From Streptomyces flaveolus (lineage in GTDB: Bacteria; Actinomycetota; Actinomycetes; Streptomycetales; Streptomycetaceae): DNA of 64,000 nt. This document shows, in pieces, positions 34,036 through 42,365 of this stretch (its first letter is position 1; each line of letters begins with the position of its first letter). The position numbers and the translations under genes are program-made. The stretch is from contig NZ_BMRV01000003.1 of the NCBI RefSeq assembly GCF_014648815.1, positions 124,001 to 188,000 on the forward strand. The letters are read 5' to 3'. The notes under the pieces are model-generated. The model was not told the DNA's origin and searched no databases. It saw only the letters and a list, made by a program, of their open reading frames with translations.

Positions 34036-35397
34036 TCACGACCGGCGGAGATCCTTCACCCGGCGCAGCTTGCCGACCGAACGCTCCAGCATCTCGGGGT
34101 CGACGACGGTCACCTCGACGGTGATGCCGACGCCGTCCTTCACTCCCTGGCCGATCGCCCGCGCGGCGGCCTCGCGCTGCTCGGGACCGGTGTCCGGGCG
34201 GGCCTCGACCCGGACGACCATGTGGTCCATGCGCCCGCGCTCGGTGAGCTGGATCTGGAAGTGCGGCGCCACACCGGGGGTGCGCAGCACGATCTCCTCG
34301 ATCTGGGTGGGGAAGACGTTCACCCCGCGCAGGATGATCATGTCGTCGCAGCGGCCGGTGACCTTCTGCATCCTGCGGAAGGCGGGCCGGGCGGTCCCGG
34401 GCAGCAGCCGGGACAGATCACGGGTGCGGTACCGGATGACGGGGAGCGCCTCCTTGGTGAGCGAGGTGAAGACGACCTCTCCCTCCTCGCCCTCGCCCAG
34501 CACCGCGTCCGTGAGCGGGTCGACCACCTCGGGGTAGAAGTGGTCCTCCCACACGTGCAGCCCGTCCTTGGTCTCCACGCACTCCTGCGCCACGCCCGGG
34601 CCGATCACCTCGGACAGGCCGTATATGTCGACGGCGTGGATGTCCATGCGCTCCTCGATCTCGCGGCGCATCTCCTCGGTCCACGGCTCGGCGCCGAAGA
34701 TGCCCACCTCCAGCGAACTGGTGCGCGGGTCGATGCCCTGCCGCTCGAACTCGTCGAGCAGGGTGAGCATGTAGGACGGCGTCACCATGATGATCTCGGG
34801 CCGGAAGTCCTGGATGATCTGCACCTGCCGGGCCGTCATGCCGCCGGAGGCGGGGATCACCGTGCATCCGGCGCGTTCGGCGCCGTAGTGCGCGCCCAGG
34901 CCGCCGGTGAACAGGCCGTAGCCGTACGAGATGTGGACCTTGTGGCCCGGTCGGCCGCCCGCGGCCCGGATCGACCGGGCGATGACGTCCGCCCACATGG
35001 ACAGGTCGTCGTCCGTGTAACCGACGACGGTCGGGCGGCCGGTGGTGCCGCTGGAGGCGTGGACGCGCCGCACCTCGGACATCGGGACGGCGAACATGCC
35101 GAAGGGGTAGGTGTCCCGCAGGTCGGCCTTGGTGGTGAAGGGGAACCGGGACAGGTCCGCCAGGCTGCGGCAGTCGTCGGGCTTCACCCCGGCCGCGTCG
35201 AACTTCTTCCGGTACAGCTCCACGTTCTCGTAGGCGTGCCGCAGGGTCGCGCGCAGACGGTCGAGCTGGAGTGCGCGCAGCTGCTCGCCGGTCAGACGCT
35301 CGCCGTCGTCCCGCAGGTCCTGGGGGAGGGGTTCCCCGAGACGGGAGGCGGGGGCCGTGGTGGCCGTGGGTCCGCCGGTCGTCGGTTCGCTGCTCAT
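34036..35397 (-). CDS. paaK: Phenylacetate-CoA ligase
   Basis: 453 residues. The AMP-binding P-loop-like motif is VHASSGTTGRPTVVGYT, with later conserved IFGAEPWTEEMR, DIYGLSEVIGPGV, YRTRDLSRLLPG and the C-terminal lid KVTGRCDDMIILRGVNVFP. It activates phenylacetate to phenylacetyl-CoA using ATP, the first step of the aerobic hybrid pathway. Its start overlaps the paaI stop by 4 bp, and the pair is transcribed away from paaABCDE. An N-terminal 18-residue Thr/Ala-rich extension precedes the conserved part. Confidence 0.93.
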   Translation of the reverse strand: MSSEPTTGGPTATTAPASRLGEPLPQDLRDDGERLTGEQLRALQLDRLRATLRHAYENVELYRKKFDAAGVKPDDCRSLADLSRFPFTTKADLRDTYPFGMFAVPMSEVRRVHASSGTTGRPTVVGYTDDDLSMWADVIARSIRAAGGRPGHKVHISYGYGLFTGGLGAHYGAERAGCTVIPASGGMTARQVQIIQDFRPEIIMVTPSYMLTLLDEFERQGIDPRTSSLEVGIFGAEPWTEEMRREIEERMDIHAVDIYGLSEVIGPGVAQECVETKDGLHVWEDHFYPEVVDPLTDAVLGEGEEGEVVFTSLTKEALPVIRYRTRDLSRLLPGTARPAFRRMQKVTGRCDDMIILRGVNVFPTQIEEIVLRTPGVAPHFQIQLTERGRMDHMVVRVEARPDTGPEQREAAARAIGQGVKDGVGITVEVTVVDPEMLERSVGKLRRVKDLRRS

Positions 35398-35879
35398 CGC
35401 GACTCCTTCGTCGTGCCCGGCGTTCCGTCCGCAGCCGGATCCGCCGCCGTGTCCTTCGTCGAGTCCCGGACGCTGCGGCTGCGCCCGCGGAACTCCGCGA
35501 TCACTTCCTGGCCGCGCCGCACGCTCACGTCGTAGACGCCGCTGCGGCCGTACCGGGTGCGTTCCTCGGCGGTCGCCACCAGCACGTCGCCTTCGCGTGC
35601 CGGGGCGACGAAGACGATGTCGGCGCCGGCGGCGACGGTCACGGGGCCGTGGCTGTTGCAGGCGCAGGCGAAGGCGGTGTCCGCGAGCAGGAACAGGTAG
35701 CCGCCGTGGGCGATCCGGTGGCCGTTCACCATGGCCGGGGTCACGGTCATGCGGACCACGGCGGTCCCGGGGCCGCATTCGAGCAGCTCGATGCCGAGGC
35801 GACGGGACGCCTCGTCCGCGGCGAACATCACCTCCGCCGACGGCGTCGTCCCAACGGCCTGTGTCACGCCTTCCACCAC
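35394..35879 (-). CDS. paaI: Hydroxyphenylacetyl-CoA thioesterase PaaI
   Basis: 161 residues with the hotdog fold: VRMTVTPAMVNGHRIAHGGYLFLLADTAFA carries the conserved N-G-x3-H-G-G segment and the Asp of the active site, and ADIVFVAPAREGDVLVA follows. PaaI rescues CoA from dead-end hydroxyphenylacetyl-CoA or ring-opened intermediates. Its Ser/Thr/Asp-rich C-terminal tail is longer than in enterobacterial PaaI. GTG 35879 starts 12 bp from the palindromic operator. Confidence 0.92.
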   Translation of the reverse strand: MVEGVTQAVGTTPSAEVMFAADEASRRLGIELLECGPGTAVVRMTVTPAMVNGHRIAHGGYLFLLADTAFACACNSHGPVTVAAGADIVFVAPAREGDVLVATAEERTRYGRSGVYDVSVRRGQEVIAEFRGRSRSVRDSTKDTAADPAADGTPGTTKESR

Positions 35880-35890
35880 CTTGTTTCCCG

Positions 35891-35904
35891 ACCGAACATT
35901 CGGT
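35891..35904. promoter_or_regulatory. Palindromic operator proximal to paaI (PaaR-like)
   Basis: ACCGAACATTCGGT is a near-perfect palindrome (ACCGAA-CA-TTCGGT) immediately upstream of paaI. It shares its ACCGA/TCGGT arms with a second site in front of paaA. Actinobacterial paa genes are typically repressed by a TetR-type PaaR that releases on phenylacetyl-CoA. No such regulator gene is in the window. Confidence 0.6.
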
Positions 35905-36037
35905 TACCGTGCGGCACGGCCTAGTAATCCAGCCACATCGTGGCCTGTCAAGAGCACGGACGCCCGTCCCGCGCCCTCGGTCGGGGTGGTCGCCGACCGC
36001 GGGTCTTGCCCGGCCCGGAGAAACACGTCAGACTGGT

Positions 36038-36055
36038 ACCGAACGAATGGTCGGT
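36038..36055. promoter_or_regulatory. Palindromic operator proximal to paaA (PaaR-like)
   Basis: ACCGAACGAATGGTCGGT has the arms ACCGA and TCGGT, like the site in front of paaI. It lies 17 bp before the paaA ATG, where bound repressor would block transcription or initiation. The two sites in one 193-bp divergent region suggest joint control of paaKI and paaABCDE. Confidence 0.6.
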
Positions 36056-36072
36056 AGGGGAAGCTGGTATCG

Positions 36073-37050
36073 ATGACCACGACACACACCGCCGAGGCGC
36101 CGCCCCCCGAGGGGCTGCAGGAGCACTTCGACGCGACGATCGCGCACGACCAGCGGATCGAGCCGCGCGACTGGATGCCGGACGGCTACCGCAAGACCCT
36201 GATCCGGCAGGTCGCGCAGCACGCGCACTCGGAGATCATCGGCATGCAGCCGGAGGGCGAGTGGATCACCCGGGCGCCGTCGCTGCGCCGCAAGGCGATC
36301 CTCTTCGCCAAGGTCCAGGACGAGGCCGGTCACGGGCTCTACCTGTACTCGGCGGCCGAGACCCTCGGCGCCGACCGCGCGGACCTCACCGAGCGGCTGA
36401 TCGAGGGCCGGCAGAAGTACTCGTCGATCTTCAACTACCCGACCCTCAGCTTCGCCGACGTCGGCGTGATCGGCTGGTTCGTCGACGGCGCCGCGATCTG
36501 CAACCAGGTGCCGCTGTGCCGCAGCTCCTACGGGCCGTACGCGCGCGCCATGGTGCGCATCTGCAAGGAGGAGTCCTTCCACCAGCGGCAGGGCTACGAG
36601 CTGCTGATGACGATGATGCGCGGCACCGACGCCCAGCGCGAGATGGTCCAGGACGCGGTGAACCGCTGGTGGTGGCCGTCCCTGATGATGTTCGGCCCGC
36701 CCGACGACAACTCGCCCAACTCGGCGCAGTCGATGGCCTGGAAGATCAAGCGGCACAGCAACGACGAGCTGCGCCGGCGCTTCGTCGACATGACCGTCCC
36801 CCAGGCCGAGAAGCTCGGTGTCACCCTGCCCGACCCCGAGCTGCGCTGGAACGAGGAGACCGGGCACCACGACTTCGGCACCCCCGACTGGGACGAGCTG
36901 ATGCGCGTCATCAAGGGCGGCGGCCCGTGCAACGCGCAGCGGATGGAGCGGCGGCGCACCGCCCACGAGGAGGGCGCCTGGGTCCGCGAGGCGGCCACCG
37001 CCCACGCGGCCAAGCAGGCCGCCCGTACGGAGAAGGGAGCGGCGGCATGA
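36073..37050 (+). CDS. paaA: Phenylacetyl-CoA epoxidase catalytic subunit PaaA
   Basis: 325 residues, the usual length. The diiron-type helical core shows [42 protein letters not shown] with the Glu/Asp/His ligands, and [17 protein letters not shown]. PaaA inserts oxygen into the ring of phenylacetyl-CoA as part of the PaaABCE complex. ATG 36073 is the first start after the operator. paaB begins 4 bp before its stop. Confidence 0.95.
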   Translation: MTTTHTAEAPPPEGLQEHFDATIAHDQRIEPRDWMPDGYRKTLIRQVAQHAHSEIIGMQPEGEWITRAPSLRRKAILFAKVQDEAGHGLYLYSAAETLGADRADLTERLIEGRQKYSSIFNYPTLSFADVGVIGWFVDGAAICNQVPLCRSSYGPYARAMVRICKEESFHQRQGYELLMTMMRGTDAQREMVQDAVNRWWWPSLMMFGPPDDNSPNSAQSMAWKIKRHSNDELRRRFVDMTVPQAEKLGVTLPDPELRWNEETGHHDFGTPDWDELMRVIKGGGPCNAQRMERRRTAHEEGAWVREAATAHAAKQAARTEKGAAA

Positions 37051-37340
37051 CCTCCGCGAAGCAGGACTGGCCGCTGTACGAGGTCTTCGTGCGCGGCAAG
37101 CGCGGCCTCAACCACGTCCACGTCGGTTCGCTGCACGCCGCCGACGACGCGATGGCCCTCACCCACGCCCGGGACCTGTACACCCGGCGCAACGAGGGCG
37201 TGAGCATCTGGGTGGTCCGCTCCGAGCACATCGCCGCCTCCACCCGCGACGAGAAGGACCCCTTCTTCGCCCCCAGCGCCGACAAGGTCTACCGCCACCC
37301 CACCTTCTACGACATCCCCGACGACGTCCCCCACATCTAG
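37047..37340 (+). CDS. paaB: Phenylacetyl-CoA epoxidase subunit PaaB
   Basis: 97 residues: [41 protein letters not shown] (roughly residues 8-48) and [15 protein letters not shown] are the conserved core. PaaB is the small structural subunit that bridges PaaAC heterodimers. It overlaps paaA by 4 bp and is followed 9 bp later by paaC. Confidence 0.95.
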   Translation: MTSAKQDWPLYEVFVRGKRGLNHVHVGSLHAADDAMALTHARDLYTRRNEGVSIWVVRSEHIAASTRDEKDPFFAPSADKVYRHPTFYDIPDDVPHI

Positions 37341-37349
37341 GAGCAGGGC

Positions 37350-38177
37350 ATGAGTGACGACCACGTCTACATGACCCTCGCCGAGGGACACGAGGACGAC
37401 ACCCGCTGGGCCTACGGCACCGGCTTCGAGGACCCGCTGCACGGCGTGGACACCACCGTGCCCGAGGGCGTCGACACCGGTGAACTGGCCGCCCAGTGCG
37501 TGGCGCTCGCCGACGACGCCCTCGTCTCGGCCCAGCGGCTCGCCGAGTGGGTCACCCGCGCCCCCGAGCTGGAGGAGGAGGTGGCGCTGGCCAACATCGG
37601 CCTCGACCTCCTCGGCCAGGCCCGGCTGCTCTACTCACGGGCCGGCCAGACCGACGGCACCGGCCGCGACGAGGACGCCTACGCCTACTTCCGCGACGCG
37701 GACGACTTCCGCAACGTGCGCCTGGCCGAACTGCCGCGCGGCGACTTCGCGTTCGCCGTCGTCCGGCTGCTGGTGCTCTCCGCCTGGCGCCTCGCGCACT
37801 TCGAGCGGCTCGTGTCGCACCCCGACCCGGTCCTCGCGGCGGTCGCGGCCAAGGGCGTCAAGGAACTGACGTACCACCGGCAGTACGCTGCCGAGTGGGC
37901 CGTACGCCTCGGCGACGGCACGGACGAGTCCCACCGCAGGATGCGCACGGCACTGGAGCAGGTCGCCCCCTACCTCGGCGAGCTGCACGCCGCGTACGAC
38001 GTGCGCGACGAGCTCACCGACGTCCTGCGCCAGGTCACCGAGGCGGCCGGACTGGCCATGCCCGTGTACCGGCCGCTGCCCGGCTCCGGCCGCGACGGCG
38101 AGCACACCGAGCACCTCGCGCCCCTGCTCGCCGAGTTGCAGAGCGTGGCCCGCGCGCACCCGGGGGCGACATGGTGA
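37350..38177 (+). CDS. paaC: Phenylacetyl-CoA epoxidase structural subunit PaaC
   Basis: 275 residues of ferritin-like helices without the complete diiron ligand set: LADDALVSAQRLAEWVTRAPELEEEVALANIGLDLLGQARLLY (about 50-92), FRNVRLAELPRGDFAFAVVR, and ELTYHRQYAAEWAVRLGDGT. PaaC is a non-catalytic partner of PaaA. It overlaps paaD by 7 bp. Confidence 0.94.
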   Translation: MSDDHVYMTLAEGHEDDTRWAYGTGFEDPLHGVDTTVPEGVDTGELAAQCVALADDALVSAQRLAEWVTRAPELEEEVALANIGLDLLGQARLLYSRAGQTDGTGRDEDAYAYFRDADDFRNVRLAELPRGDFAFAVVRLLVLSAWRLAHFERLVSHPDPVLAAVAAKGVKELTYHRQYAAEWAVRLGDGTDESHRRMRTALEQVAPYLGELHAAYDVRDELTDVLRQVTEAAGLAMPVYRPLPGSGRDGEHTEHLAPLLAELQSVARAHPGATW

Positions 38178-38677
38178 CCACCCGGCCGGACACCCGGCAC
38201 GCCCGGCGCATCGCCGAGCGGGTGCCGGACCCGGAGCTGCCCATGCTGACCCTCGCCGACCTCGGTGTCCTGCGCGACGTCGAGATGACCGAGGACGGCA
38301 CGGTGGTCGCGAGCCTGACCCCCACCTACTCCGGGTGCCCCGCCATGGCCGAGATGAGGGCGGACGTCGCCGCGCGACTGCGGGAGGCGGGGTACGAGCG
38401 GGTGGAGATCCGCACGGTGCTCAGCCCGCCCTGGACCAGCGACTGGATCACCGAGTCCGGTCGCCGCAAGCTCACCGAGCACGGCATCGCCCCGCCCGGC
38501 GCCGCGCCCCGCGGCCCGGTCTCCCTCGTGCTGTCGCCCACCCGGCGCACGGTGCCCTGCCCCCGGTGCGGTGCGGCGGACACCGAGGAGACCTCCCGTT
38601 TCGCCGCCACGTCCTGCAAGGCGCTGTGGCGCTGCCGGGCCTGCCGCGAACCGTTCGAGTACGTCAAGGAGATCTGA
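38171..38677 (+). CDS. paaD: PaaD, Fe-S maturation-type protein of the epoxidase
   Basis: 168 residues. The N-terminal MIP18/DUF59 domain shows VPDPELPMLTLADLGVLRDV and LTPTYSGCPAM. The C-terminus has four Cys in CPRCG and CRAC arrangement (VPCPRCGAADTEET, CKALWRCRACREPFEYVKEI) for a metal site. PaaD is needed for assembly of the epoxidase, probably by supplying Fe-S clusters. The stop overlaps the paaE ATG by 1 bp. Confidence 0.94.
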   Translation: MVTTRPDTRHARRIAERVPDPELPMLTLADLGVLRDVEMTEDGTVVASLTPTYSGCPAMAEMRADVAARLREAGYERVEIRTVLSPPWTSDWITESGRRKLTEHGIAPPGAAPRGPVSLVLSPTRRTVPCPRCGAADTEETSRFAATSCKALWRCRACREPFEYVKEI

Positions 38678-39777
38678 TGGCCCCGACCGCCCCCGCCTCG
38701 GCCGCACGCGTCCGCCGCCGCCCGGCCTTCCACCGTCTGCGCGTCGCCGCCGTCCAGCGACTGTGCGCGGACGCGGTGGCCGTCGGCTTCGACATCCCGG
38801 ACGAGCTGGCCGGGGAGTTCGCCTTCGCGCCGGGACAGTCGCTCACGCTGCGGCGCGAGATCGAGGGCCGCGACGAGCGCCGCTCCTACTCGATCTGCTC
38901 ACCGGCCGGCTCGTCGCCGCGCATCGGCGTCCGCGTGGTGCCGGGCGGCCTGTTCTCGTCGTGGCTCGTCAACGAGGTGCGGCCCGGTGACACGGTCGAG
39001 GTGATGGCCCCCACCGGCCTGTTCACCCCCGACCTGACCGCTCCCGGCCACCACGTGCTCGTCGCGGCGGGCTCGGGCATCACGCCGATGCTGTCCATCG
39101 CCGAGTCGGTGCTGGCCGCCGACGACCGCTCCACCGTCACCCTGTTCTACGGCAACCGCCGCACCGACACGGTGATGTTCGCCGACGAACTGGCCGACCT
39201 GAAGGACCTGCACCCCGCCCGCTTCCAGCTCGCCCACGTACTGTCCCGCGAGCCCCGGGAGGCCGAGGTGCTCTCCGGCCGGCTGGACGCCGAACGGCTC
39301 TCGGCGCTCGTCGACGCCCTGGTCGACGTCCCGAACGCCGACCACTGGTGGCTGTGCGGCCCGCACGGCATGGTCCTCGACGCCCAGCAGGTCCTGACCG
39401 GCCTCGGCGTGCCCCCGGACCGCGTCCACCGGGAGCTGTTCTTCGCCGACGACGAGCCGATGCGCGAGGTGCGCCACGAGGAGGCCGGACCCGAGGGCCC
39501 GGTCAGCGAGGTCACCATCACCCTGGACGGCCGGTCCACGACGGCCTCCCTGTCCCGGGAGCGAACCGTCCTCGACGGAGCCCAGCAGACCCGGCCCGAC
39601 CTGCCGTTCGCCTGCAAGGGCGGCGTCTGCGGCACCTGCCGGGCCCTGGTCACCGACGGCAAGGCCGACATGCGGCGCAACTACGCCCTCGAACCCGCAG
39701 AGGTCGAAGCCGGCTACGTCCTGACCTGCCAGTCGTACCCGGCGTCCGACACGCTGACCGTCGACTACGACACCTGA
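38677..39777 (+). CDS. paaE: Phenylacetyl-CoA epoxidase reductase PaaE
   Basis: 366 residues in three domains: FAD-binding (RRSYSICSPAGSSPRIGVRVV, about 65-85), NAD-binding (VLVAAGSGITPMLSIAE, about 128-145; WWLCGPHGMV) and a C-terminal plant-type [2Fe-2S] ferredoxin (FACKGGVCGTCRALV with a later Cys in LTCQSYP). It passes electrons from NAD(P)H to PaaA. AAGGAG precedes the start. Its last 13 bp overlap the end of the convergent APH-like gene, so transcription from both sides collides. Confidence 0.94.
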   Translation: MAPTAPASAARVRRRPAFHRLRVAAVQRLCADAVAVGFDIPDELAGEFAFAPGQSLTLRREIEGRDERRSYSICSPAGSSPRIGVRVVPGGLFSSWLVNEVRPGDTVEVMAPTGLFTPDLTAPGHHVLVAAGSGITPMLSIAESVLAADDRSTVTLFYGNRRTDTVMFADELADLKDLHPARFQLAHVLSREPREAEVLSGRLDAERLSALVDALVDVPNADHWWLCGPHGMVLDAQQVLTGLGVPPDRVHRELFFADDEPMREVRHEEAGPEGPVSEVTITLDGRSTTASLSRERTVLDGAQQTRPDLPFACKGGVCGTCRALVTDGKADMRRNYALEPAEVEAGYVLTCQSYPASDTLTVDYDT

Positions 39778-40709
39778 CCCGGCGTCACGGCGTCCCGCAG
39801 CCCGGTCTCCTCCAGCACCGCCCGGATCACGTGCCGGGCGTTGTGCGCCATCGCCGGATTGGTCCGGTGGTAGTACGGCAGCGCGATCAGTGCCTGCGAG
39901 AGCGTCCGGCCCCGGCCGCGCCGCCAGGTCGCGTCGTCCACGCCGAGCGCCTCGCGGAAGACCTCCCTCGCACCGGCCGGCAGCAGATTCCACGCCGGGA
40001 ACAGATCACAGGCCGGGTCGCCCACGCCCGCGCAGCCGAAGTCGATGACGGAGGAGAGCCTGCCGGCCTCGATCAGCAGATTGCCCGGCATCAGGTCGGC
40101 GTGCAGCCACACCGGCGGCGCGTCCCAGGCCGGGGCGCGCAGCGCGTCGTCCCAGACGGCGGTCACGGCATCGGCGTCGACGTCCTCCCGGGGAATGCGG
40201 CGCAGGTCCTCGATCGCCGCCCGGGTCGAGGCGTCGAGGGAGGCGAGCGGGCCTCCGCGGTACGCCGGGGGCGCTCCCGGCAGGGTGATGCTCCGCATCG
40301 CCGCGACGAACCCGGCCAGATCCTCGGCCAGGCCCACCGGATCGCTCAGCGCTCCCTCCTCGGGGATCTCCCCGGGCAGCCACCGGTACACCGACCAGGG
40401 CCACGGGTACCCCTCGGCGGGTTCCCCCGCCCCCACCACCTCGGGGACGGACGTGGGCAGCAGGGGCGCGAGGCGGGGCAGCCAGTGACGCTCCGCCACC
40501 ACGTCCGCGGCCCCGCCCTCCACGAGCGGCAGCCGGACGACCATCCGGTCGCCCAGCCGGTACATGGCGTTGACCGTGCCGCCGGACGGATACCGCCGCA
40601 CCGGCAGGCCGGCCCACCGGGGGAACCGTCCGGCGACCAGCCGCCGTACGAGATCGTCGTCGATGGGGTGCGTGCCGGGACGTGCCTGCCCTGAACTCAT
40701 GGGCGCCAT
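39765..40709 (-). CDS. Aminoglycoside phosphotransferase-family kinase
   Basis: About 314 residues of the APH/choline-kinase-like fold. The catalytic loop is VWLHADLMPGNLLI, the metal-binding motif VIDFGCAGVGDPACDLFPAW, and the N-lobe reads GGTVNAMYRLGDRMVVRLPL. The subfamily is common in soil actinomycetes and most members do not confer aminoglycoside resistance, so the substrate is open. Starts at ATG 40709 or ATG 40700. It overlaps the end of paaE tail to tail. Confidence 0.82.
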   Translation of the reverse strand: MAPMSSGQARPGTHPIDDDLVRRLVAGRFPRWAGLPVRRYPSGGTVNAMYRLGDRMVVRLPLVEGGAADVVAERHWLPRLAPLLPTSVPEVVGAGEPAEGYPWPWSVYRWLPGEIPEEGALSDPVGLAEDLAGFVAAMRSITLPGAPPAYRGGPLASLDASTRAAIEDLRRIPREDVDADAVTAVWDDALRAPAWDAPPVWLHADLMPGNLLIEAGRLSSVIDFGCAGVGDPACDLFPAWNLLPAGAREVFREALGVDDATWRRGRGRTLSQALIALPYYHRTNPAMAHNARHVIRAVLEETGLRDAVTPGQVS

Positions 40710-40769
40710 CCGATCGCCGGGCGCCGACGCGCGTCAAACGCTTTCCCGTCGGGCGGCCCGGCAAGGCGC

Positions 40770-41351
40770 TCAGACGCCGAACTCCGTGGGGGACAGTCCC
40801 AGCGCGGTGCAGGCCTCGCGCACCGCGTACTGCTCGGCCGGCTCGAAGACCCCGTCCGCGCCGGCGACGACCATGCCCGTCTGGACGACCGCTCGGGCCT
40901 CCGCGGGCTTCTTGGCGGCCTTGGCGATCACCTGCAGCGCCTCGGCCCTGCCCGCCTCGAAGTTGCTCAGGAGCCGGTCCACATGCTGGTTGAACCGCTG
41001 CCGGAGCTGGTCCGCGGGGAAGTTCTGCAGGACCTCGTTGGAGACGATGAGCTCCTCCACGCGCTGCCGCTCGGCCGGTTCGACCCGGCCGTCGGCCGCC
41101 GCCACCAGCGCGCACATGGCCATGCTCGCGTCCCGGTAGGCGCCGCTCTTGAGCTCCGTCTTCACCGACGCGAGCTGGGACTTGAACAGCCCGATCAGCT
41201 GGGCCTTGGAGCCACCGGAGGACGACGAGCCCGGCCGGCCGAACGCCTGCTGTCCCTGTCCCTGTCCCTGTCCGTGCCCGCCCGTTCCCCGCGCGCCCTG
41301 GGACTGCTGGAGCGTCTTGGCCTGGTCCTTGATCCGGTCCCACATCGCCAC
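40770..41351 (-). CDS. TerB-family tellurite-resistance-like protein
   Basis: About 193 residues. A Gln/Gly/Ser-rich linker (residues 15-45, low complexity with repeated GQ) is followed by two TerB-like halves, each with an ADG..EPAE metal-binding pattern: LVAAADGRVEPAERQRV and VVAGADGVFEPAEQYAV. TerB-domain proteins occur in stress-response and tellurite-resistance systems, often bound to the inner membrane face; the exact role is unknown. GTG 41351 follows GAGGTGG. Upstream 277 bp hold no gene. Confidence 0.8.
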   Translation of the reverse strand: MAMWDRIKDQAKTLQQSQGARGTGGHGQGQGQGQQAFGRPGSSSSGGSKAQLIGLFKSQLASVKTELKSGAYRDASMAMCALVAAADGRVEPAERQRVEELIVSNEVLQNFPADQLRQRFNQHVDRLLSNFEAGRAEALQVIAKAAKKPAEARAVVQTGMVVAGADGVFEPAEQYAVREACTALGLSPTEFGV

Positions 41352-41628
41352 TCGTGCCACCTCGGCTTCTGCTGCGTATCCGTCTTGGTCTGCGGTCGCG
41401 TCACAGCGCGGTCCGTCAGGTTGAACGCTCCCGGGCCGGGAACGGTTCCCCAATCGTAAAGGAAAAGCAAAACCGCTTGAGGGAAGGCGCCCGACCGGGC
41501 TCCGGGCGGTCCCGTGGGCGCCCGTAGTAGGCTCCCCACCCACGGCCGCCGGAAGAGGACGGCGGGCATCGACAGCTACGGTGACGTGCTGACACCACCG
41601 ACCGATGATCTGCGGGGGAGCGTGACGC

Positions 41629-42138
41629 GTGGCTCGGCCGAGGACGTCCGGAACCCCCCGCACCGTGGTGGGCCACGCCCCGGCGCGGGACTCCGGGCGG
41701 GACGAACCGGTGCCCGACGCCGCTCCTCGGCGAAGGGGGTGGTCGCGCGAGGTCGGCTGGTTCGTCGCCGTCGGCATCGTGTCGACGGTCGGTCAGGCGC
41801 TGGTCTACTGGCTGCTGCGCACCTGGTGGCCCCCGGTCGTCGCCAACCTCGTCTCCCTGCTCGTCCTGACCGTGCTCAACACCGAGGCCAACCGGCGCCT
41901 GACGTTCCGGCATGCCCCCGTCGGCCTCGCCCGGGCCCATCTGGGCGCCGGCGGCCTCTTCCTGCTCGGCTACCTGGTGACGTCCGGTGCGGTGCTGTGG
42001 CTGGGACACGTGGACCCGGGCGCGTCACCGGCTGCCGAGACCGTCGTCCTGACCGGCACGTCGGTCGTGGTCACCGCCGTGCGCTTCGCCGTTCTGCGAC
42101 TGGCCGTCTTCCGCGGTCCCCGCGGCCGCCGGCACTGA
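41629..42138 (+). CDS. GtrA-family membrane protein
   Basis: 169 residues. An N-terminal polar stretch of about 40 residues precedes four membrane helices of the GtrA fold: VGWFVAVGIVSTVGQALVYWLL, VANLVSLLVLTVLNTEANRRLTF, HLGAGGLFLLGYLVTSGAVLWL and a final helix. The family is thought to flip lipid-linked sugars or support cell-wall polysaccharide synthesis; the motif NTEANRRLTF is diagnostic. GTG 41629 follows GGGGGAG. Confidence 0.85.
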   Translation: MARPRTSGTPRTVVGHAPARDSGRDEPVPDAAPRRRGWSREVGWFVAVGIVSTVGQALVYWLLRTWWPPVVANLVSLLVLTVLNTEANRRLTFRHAPVGLARAHLGAGGLFLLGYLVTSGAVLWLGHVDPGASPAAETVVLTGTSVVVTAVRFAVLRLAVFRGPRGRRH

Positions 42139-42194
42139 CGCGCGCGGGCCGCCCGGCGGGCGGGGCCCGGTGTGCGCCCCCGGCGCGACTGCGC

Positions 42195-42200
42195 TAGAGT
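42195..42200 (+). promoter_or_regulatory. -10 box TAGAGT upstream of the tRNA gene
   Basis: TAGAGT matches the streptomycete -10 consensus (TAGRRT) and lies 39 bp before the tRNA 5' end, leaving a short 5' leader for RNase P. No convincing -35 is visible 17 bp upstream, where the sequence is GC-only. Confidence 0.45.
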
Positions 42201-42239
42201 CTTCCCAGGTCGTCCAGCCACCACTCGGTGGATGTCCGC

Positions 42240-42312
42240 GCGTTGGTCGTCTAAGGCAAGACGTCCCGCTTCCTGCGGGGAAATGCAGGTGCAAGGCCTG
42301 CCCGGCGCTCCA
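42240..42312 (+). tRNA. tRNA-Gly(UCC) with non-canonical T-loop
   Basis: A full cloverleaf can be drawn. The acceptor GCGTTGG pairs with CCGGCGC (two G-U pairs), discriminator T, and an encoded CCA ends at 42312. The D-stem is GTCT/AGAC with a 6-nt loop AAGGCA. The anticodon stem TCCCG/CGGGG holds the loop CTTCCTG, giving anticodon UCC (42271-42273). The variable loop is AAAT. The T-stem GCAGG/CCTGC has the loop TGCAAGG. Position 55 is therefore G where almost all tRNAs have U (pseudouridine), and position 37 is U instead of a purine. A terminator follows 5 bp later. Confidence 0.85.
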
Positions 42313-42316
42313 TCCC

Positions 42317-42351
42317 GAACCCCCGTCCCTGGATCCCAGAGGCGGGGGTTC
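42317..42351 (+). terminator. Terminator after the tRNA gene
   Basis: GAACCCCCG and CGGGGGTTC form a 9-bp perfect stem around a 17-nt loop, starting 5 bp after the tRNA CCA end. TCTCGCTTGT follows, a modest T-rich stretch. The hairpin also lies just beyond the stop of the minus-strand EEP gene and could serve both. Confidence 0.75.
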
Positions 42352-42365
42352 TCGCTTGTGCCCGG

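Noticed and set aside
39765..40709. Aminoglycoside resistance gene
   Set aside because: Only the general APH fold is visible. This subfamily is widespread in non-resistant soil actinomycetes, so a resistance claim is not supported.
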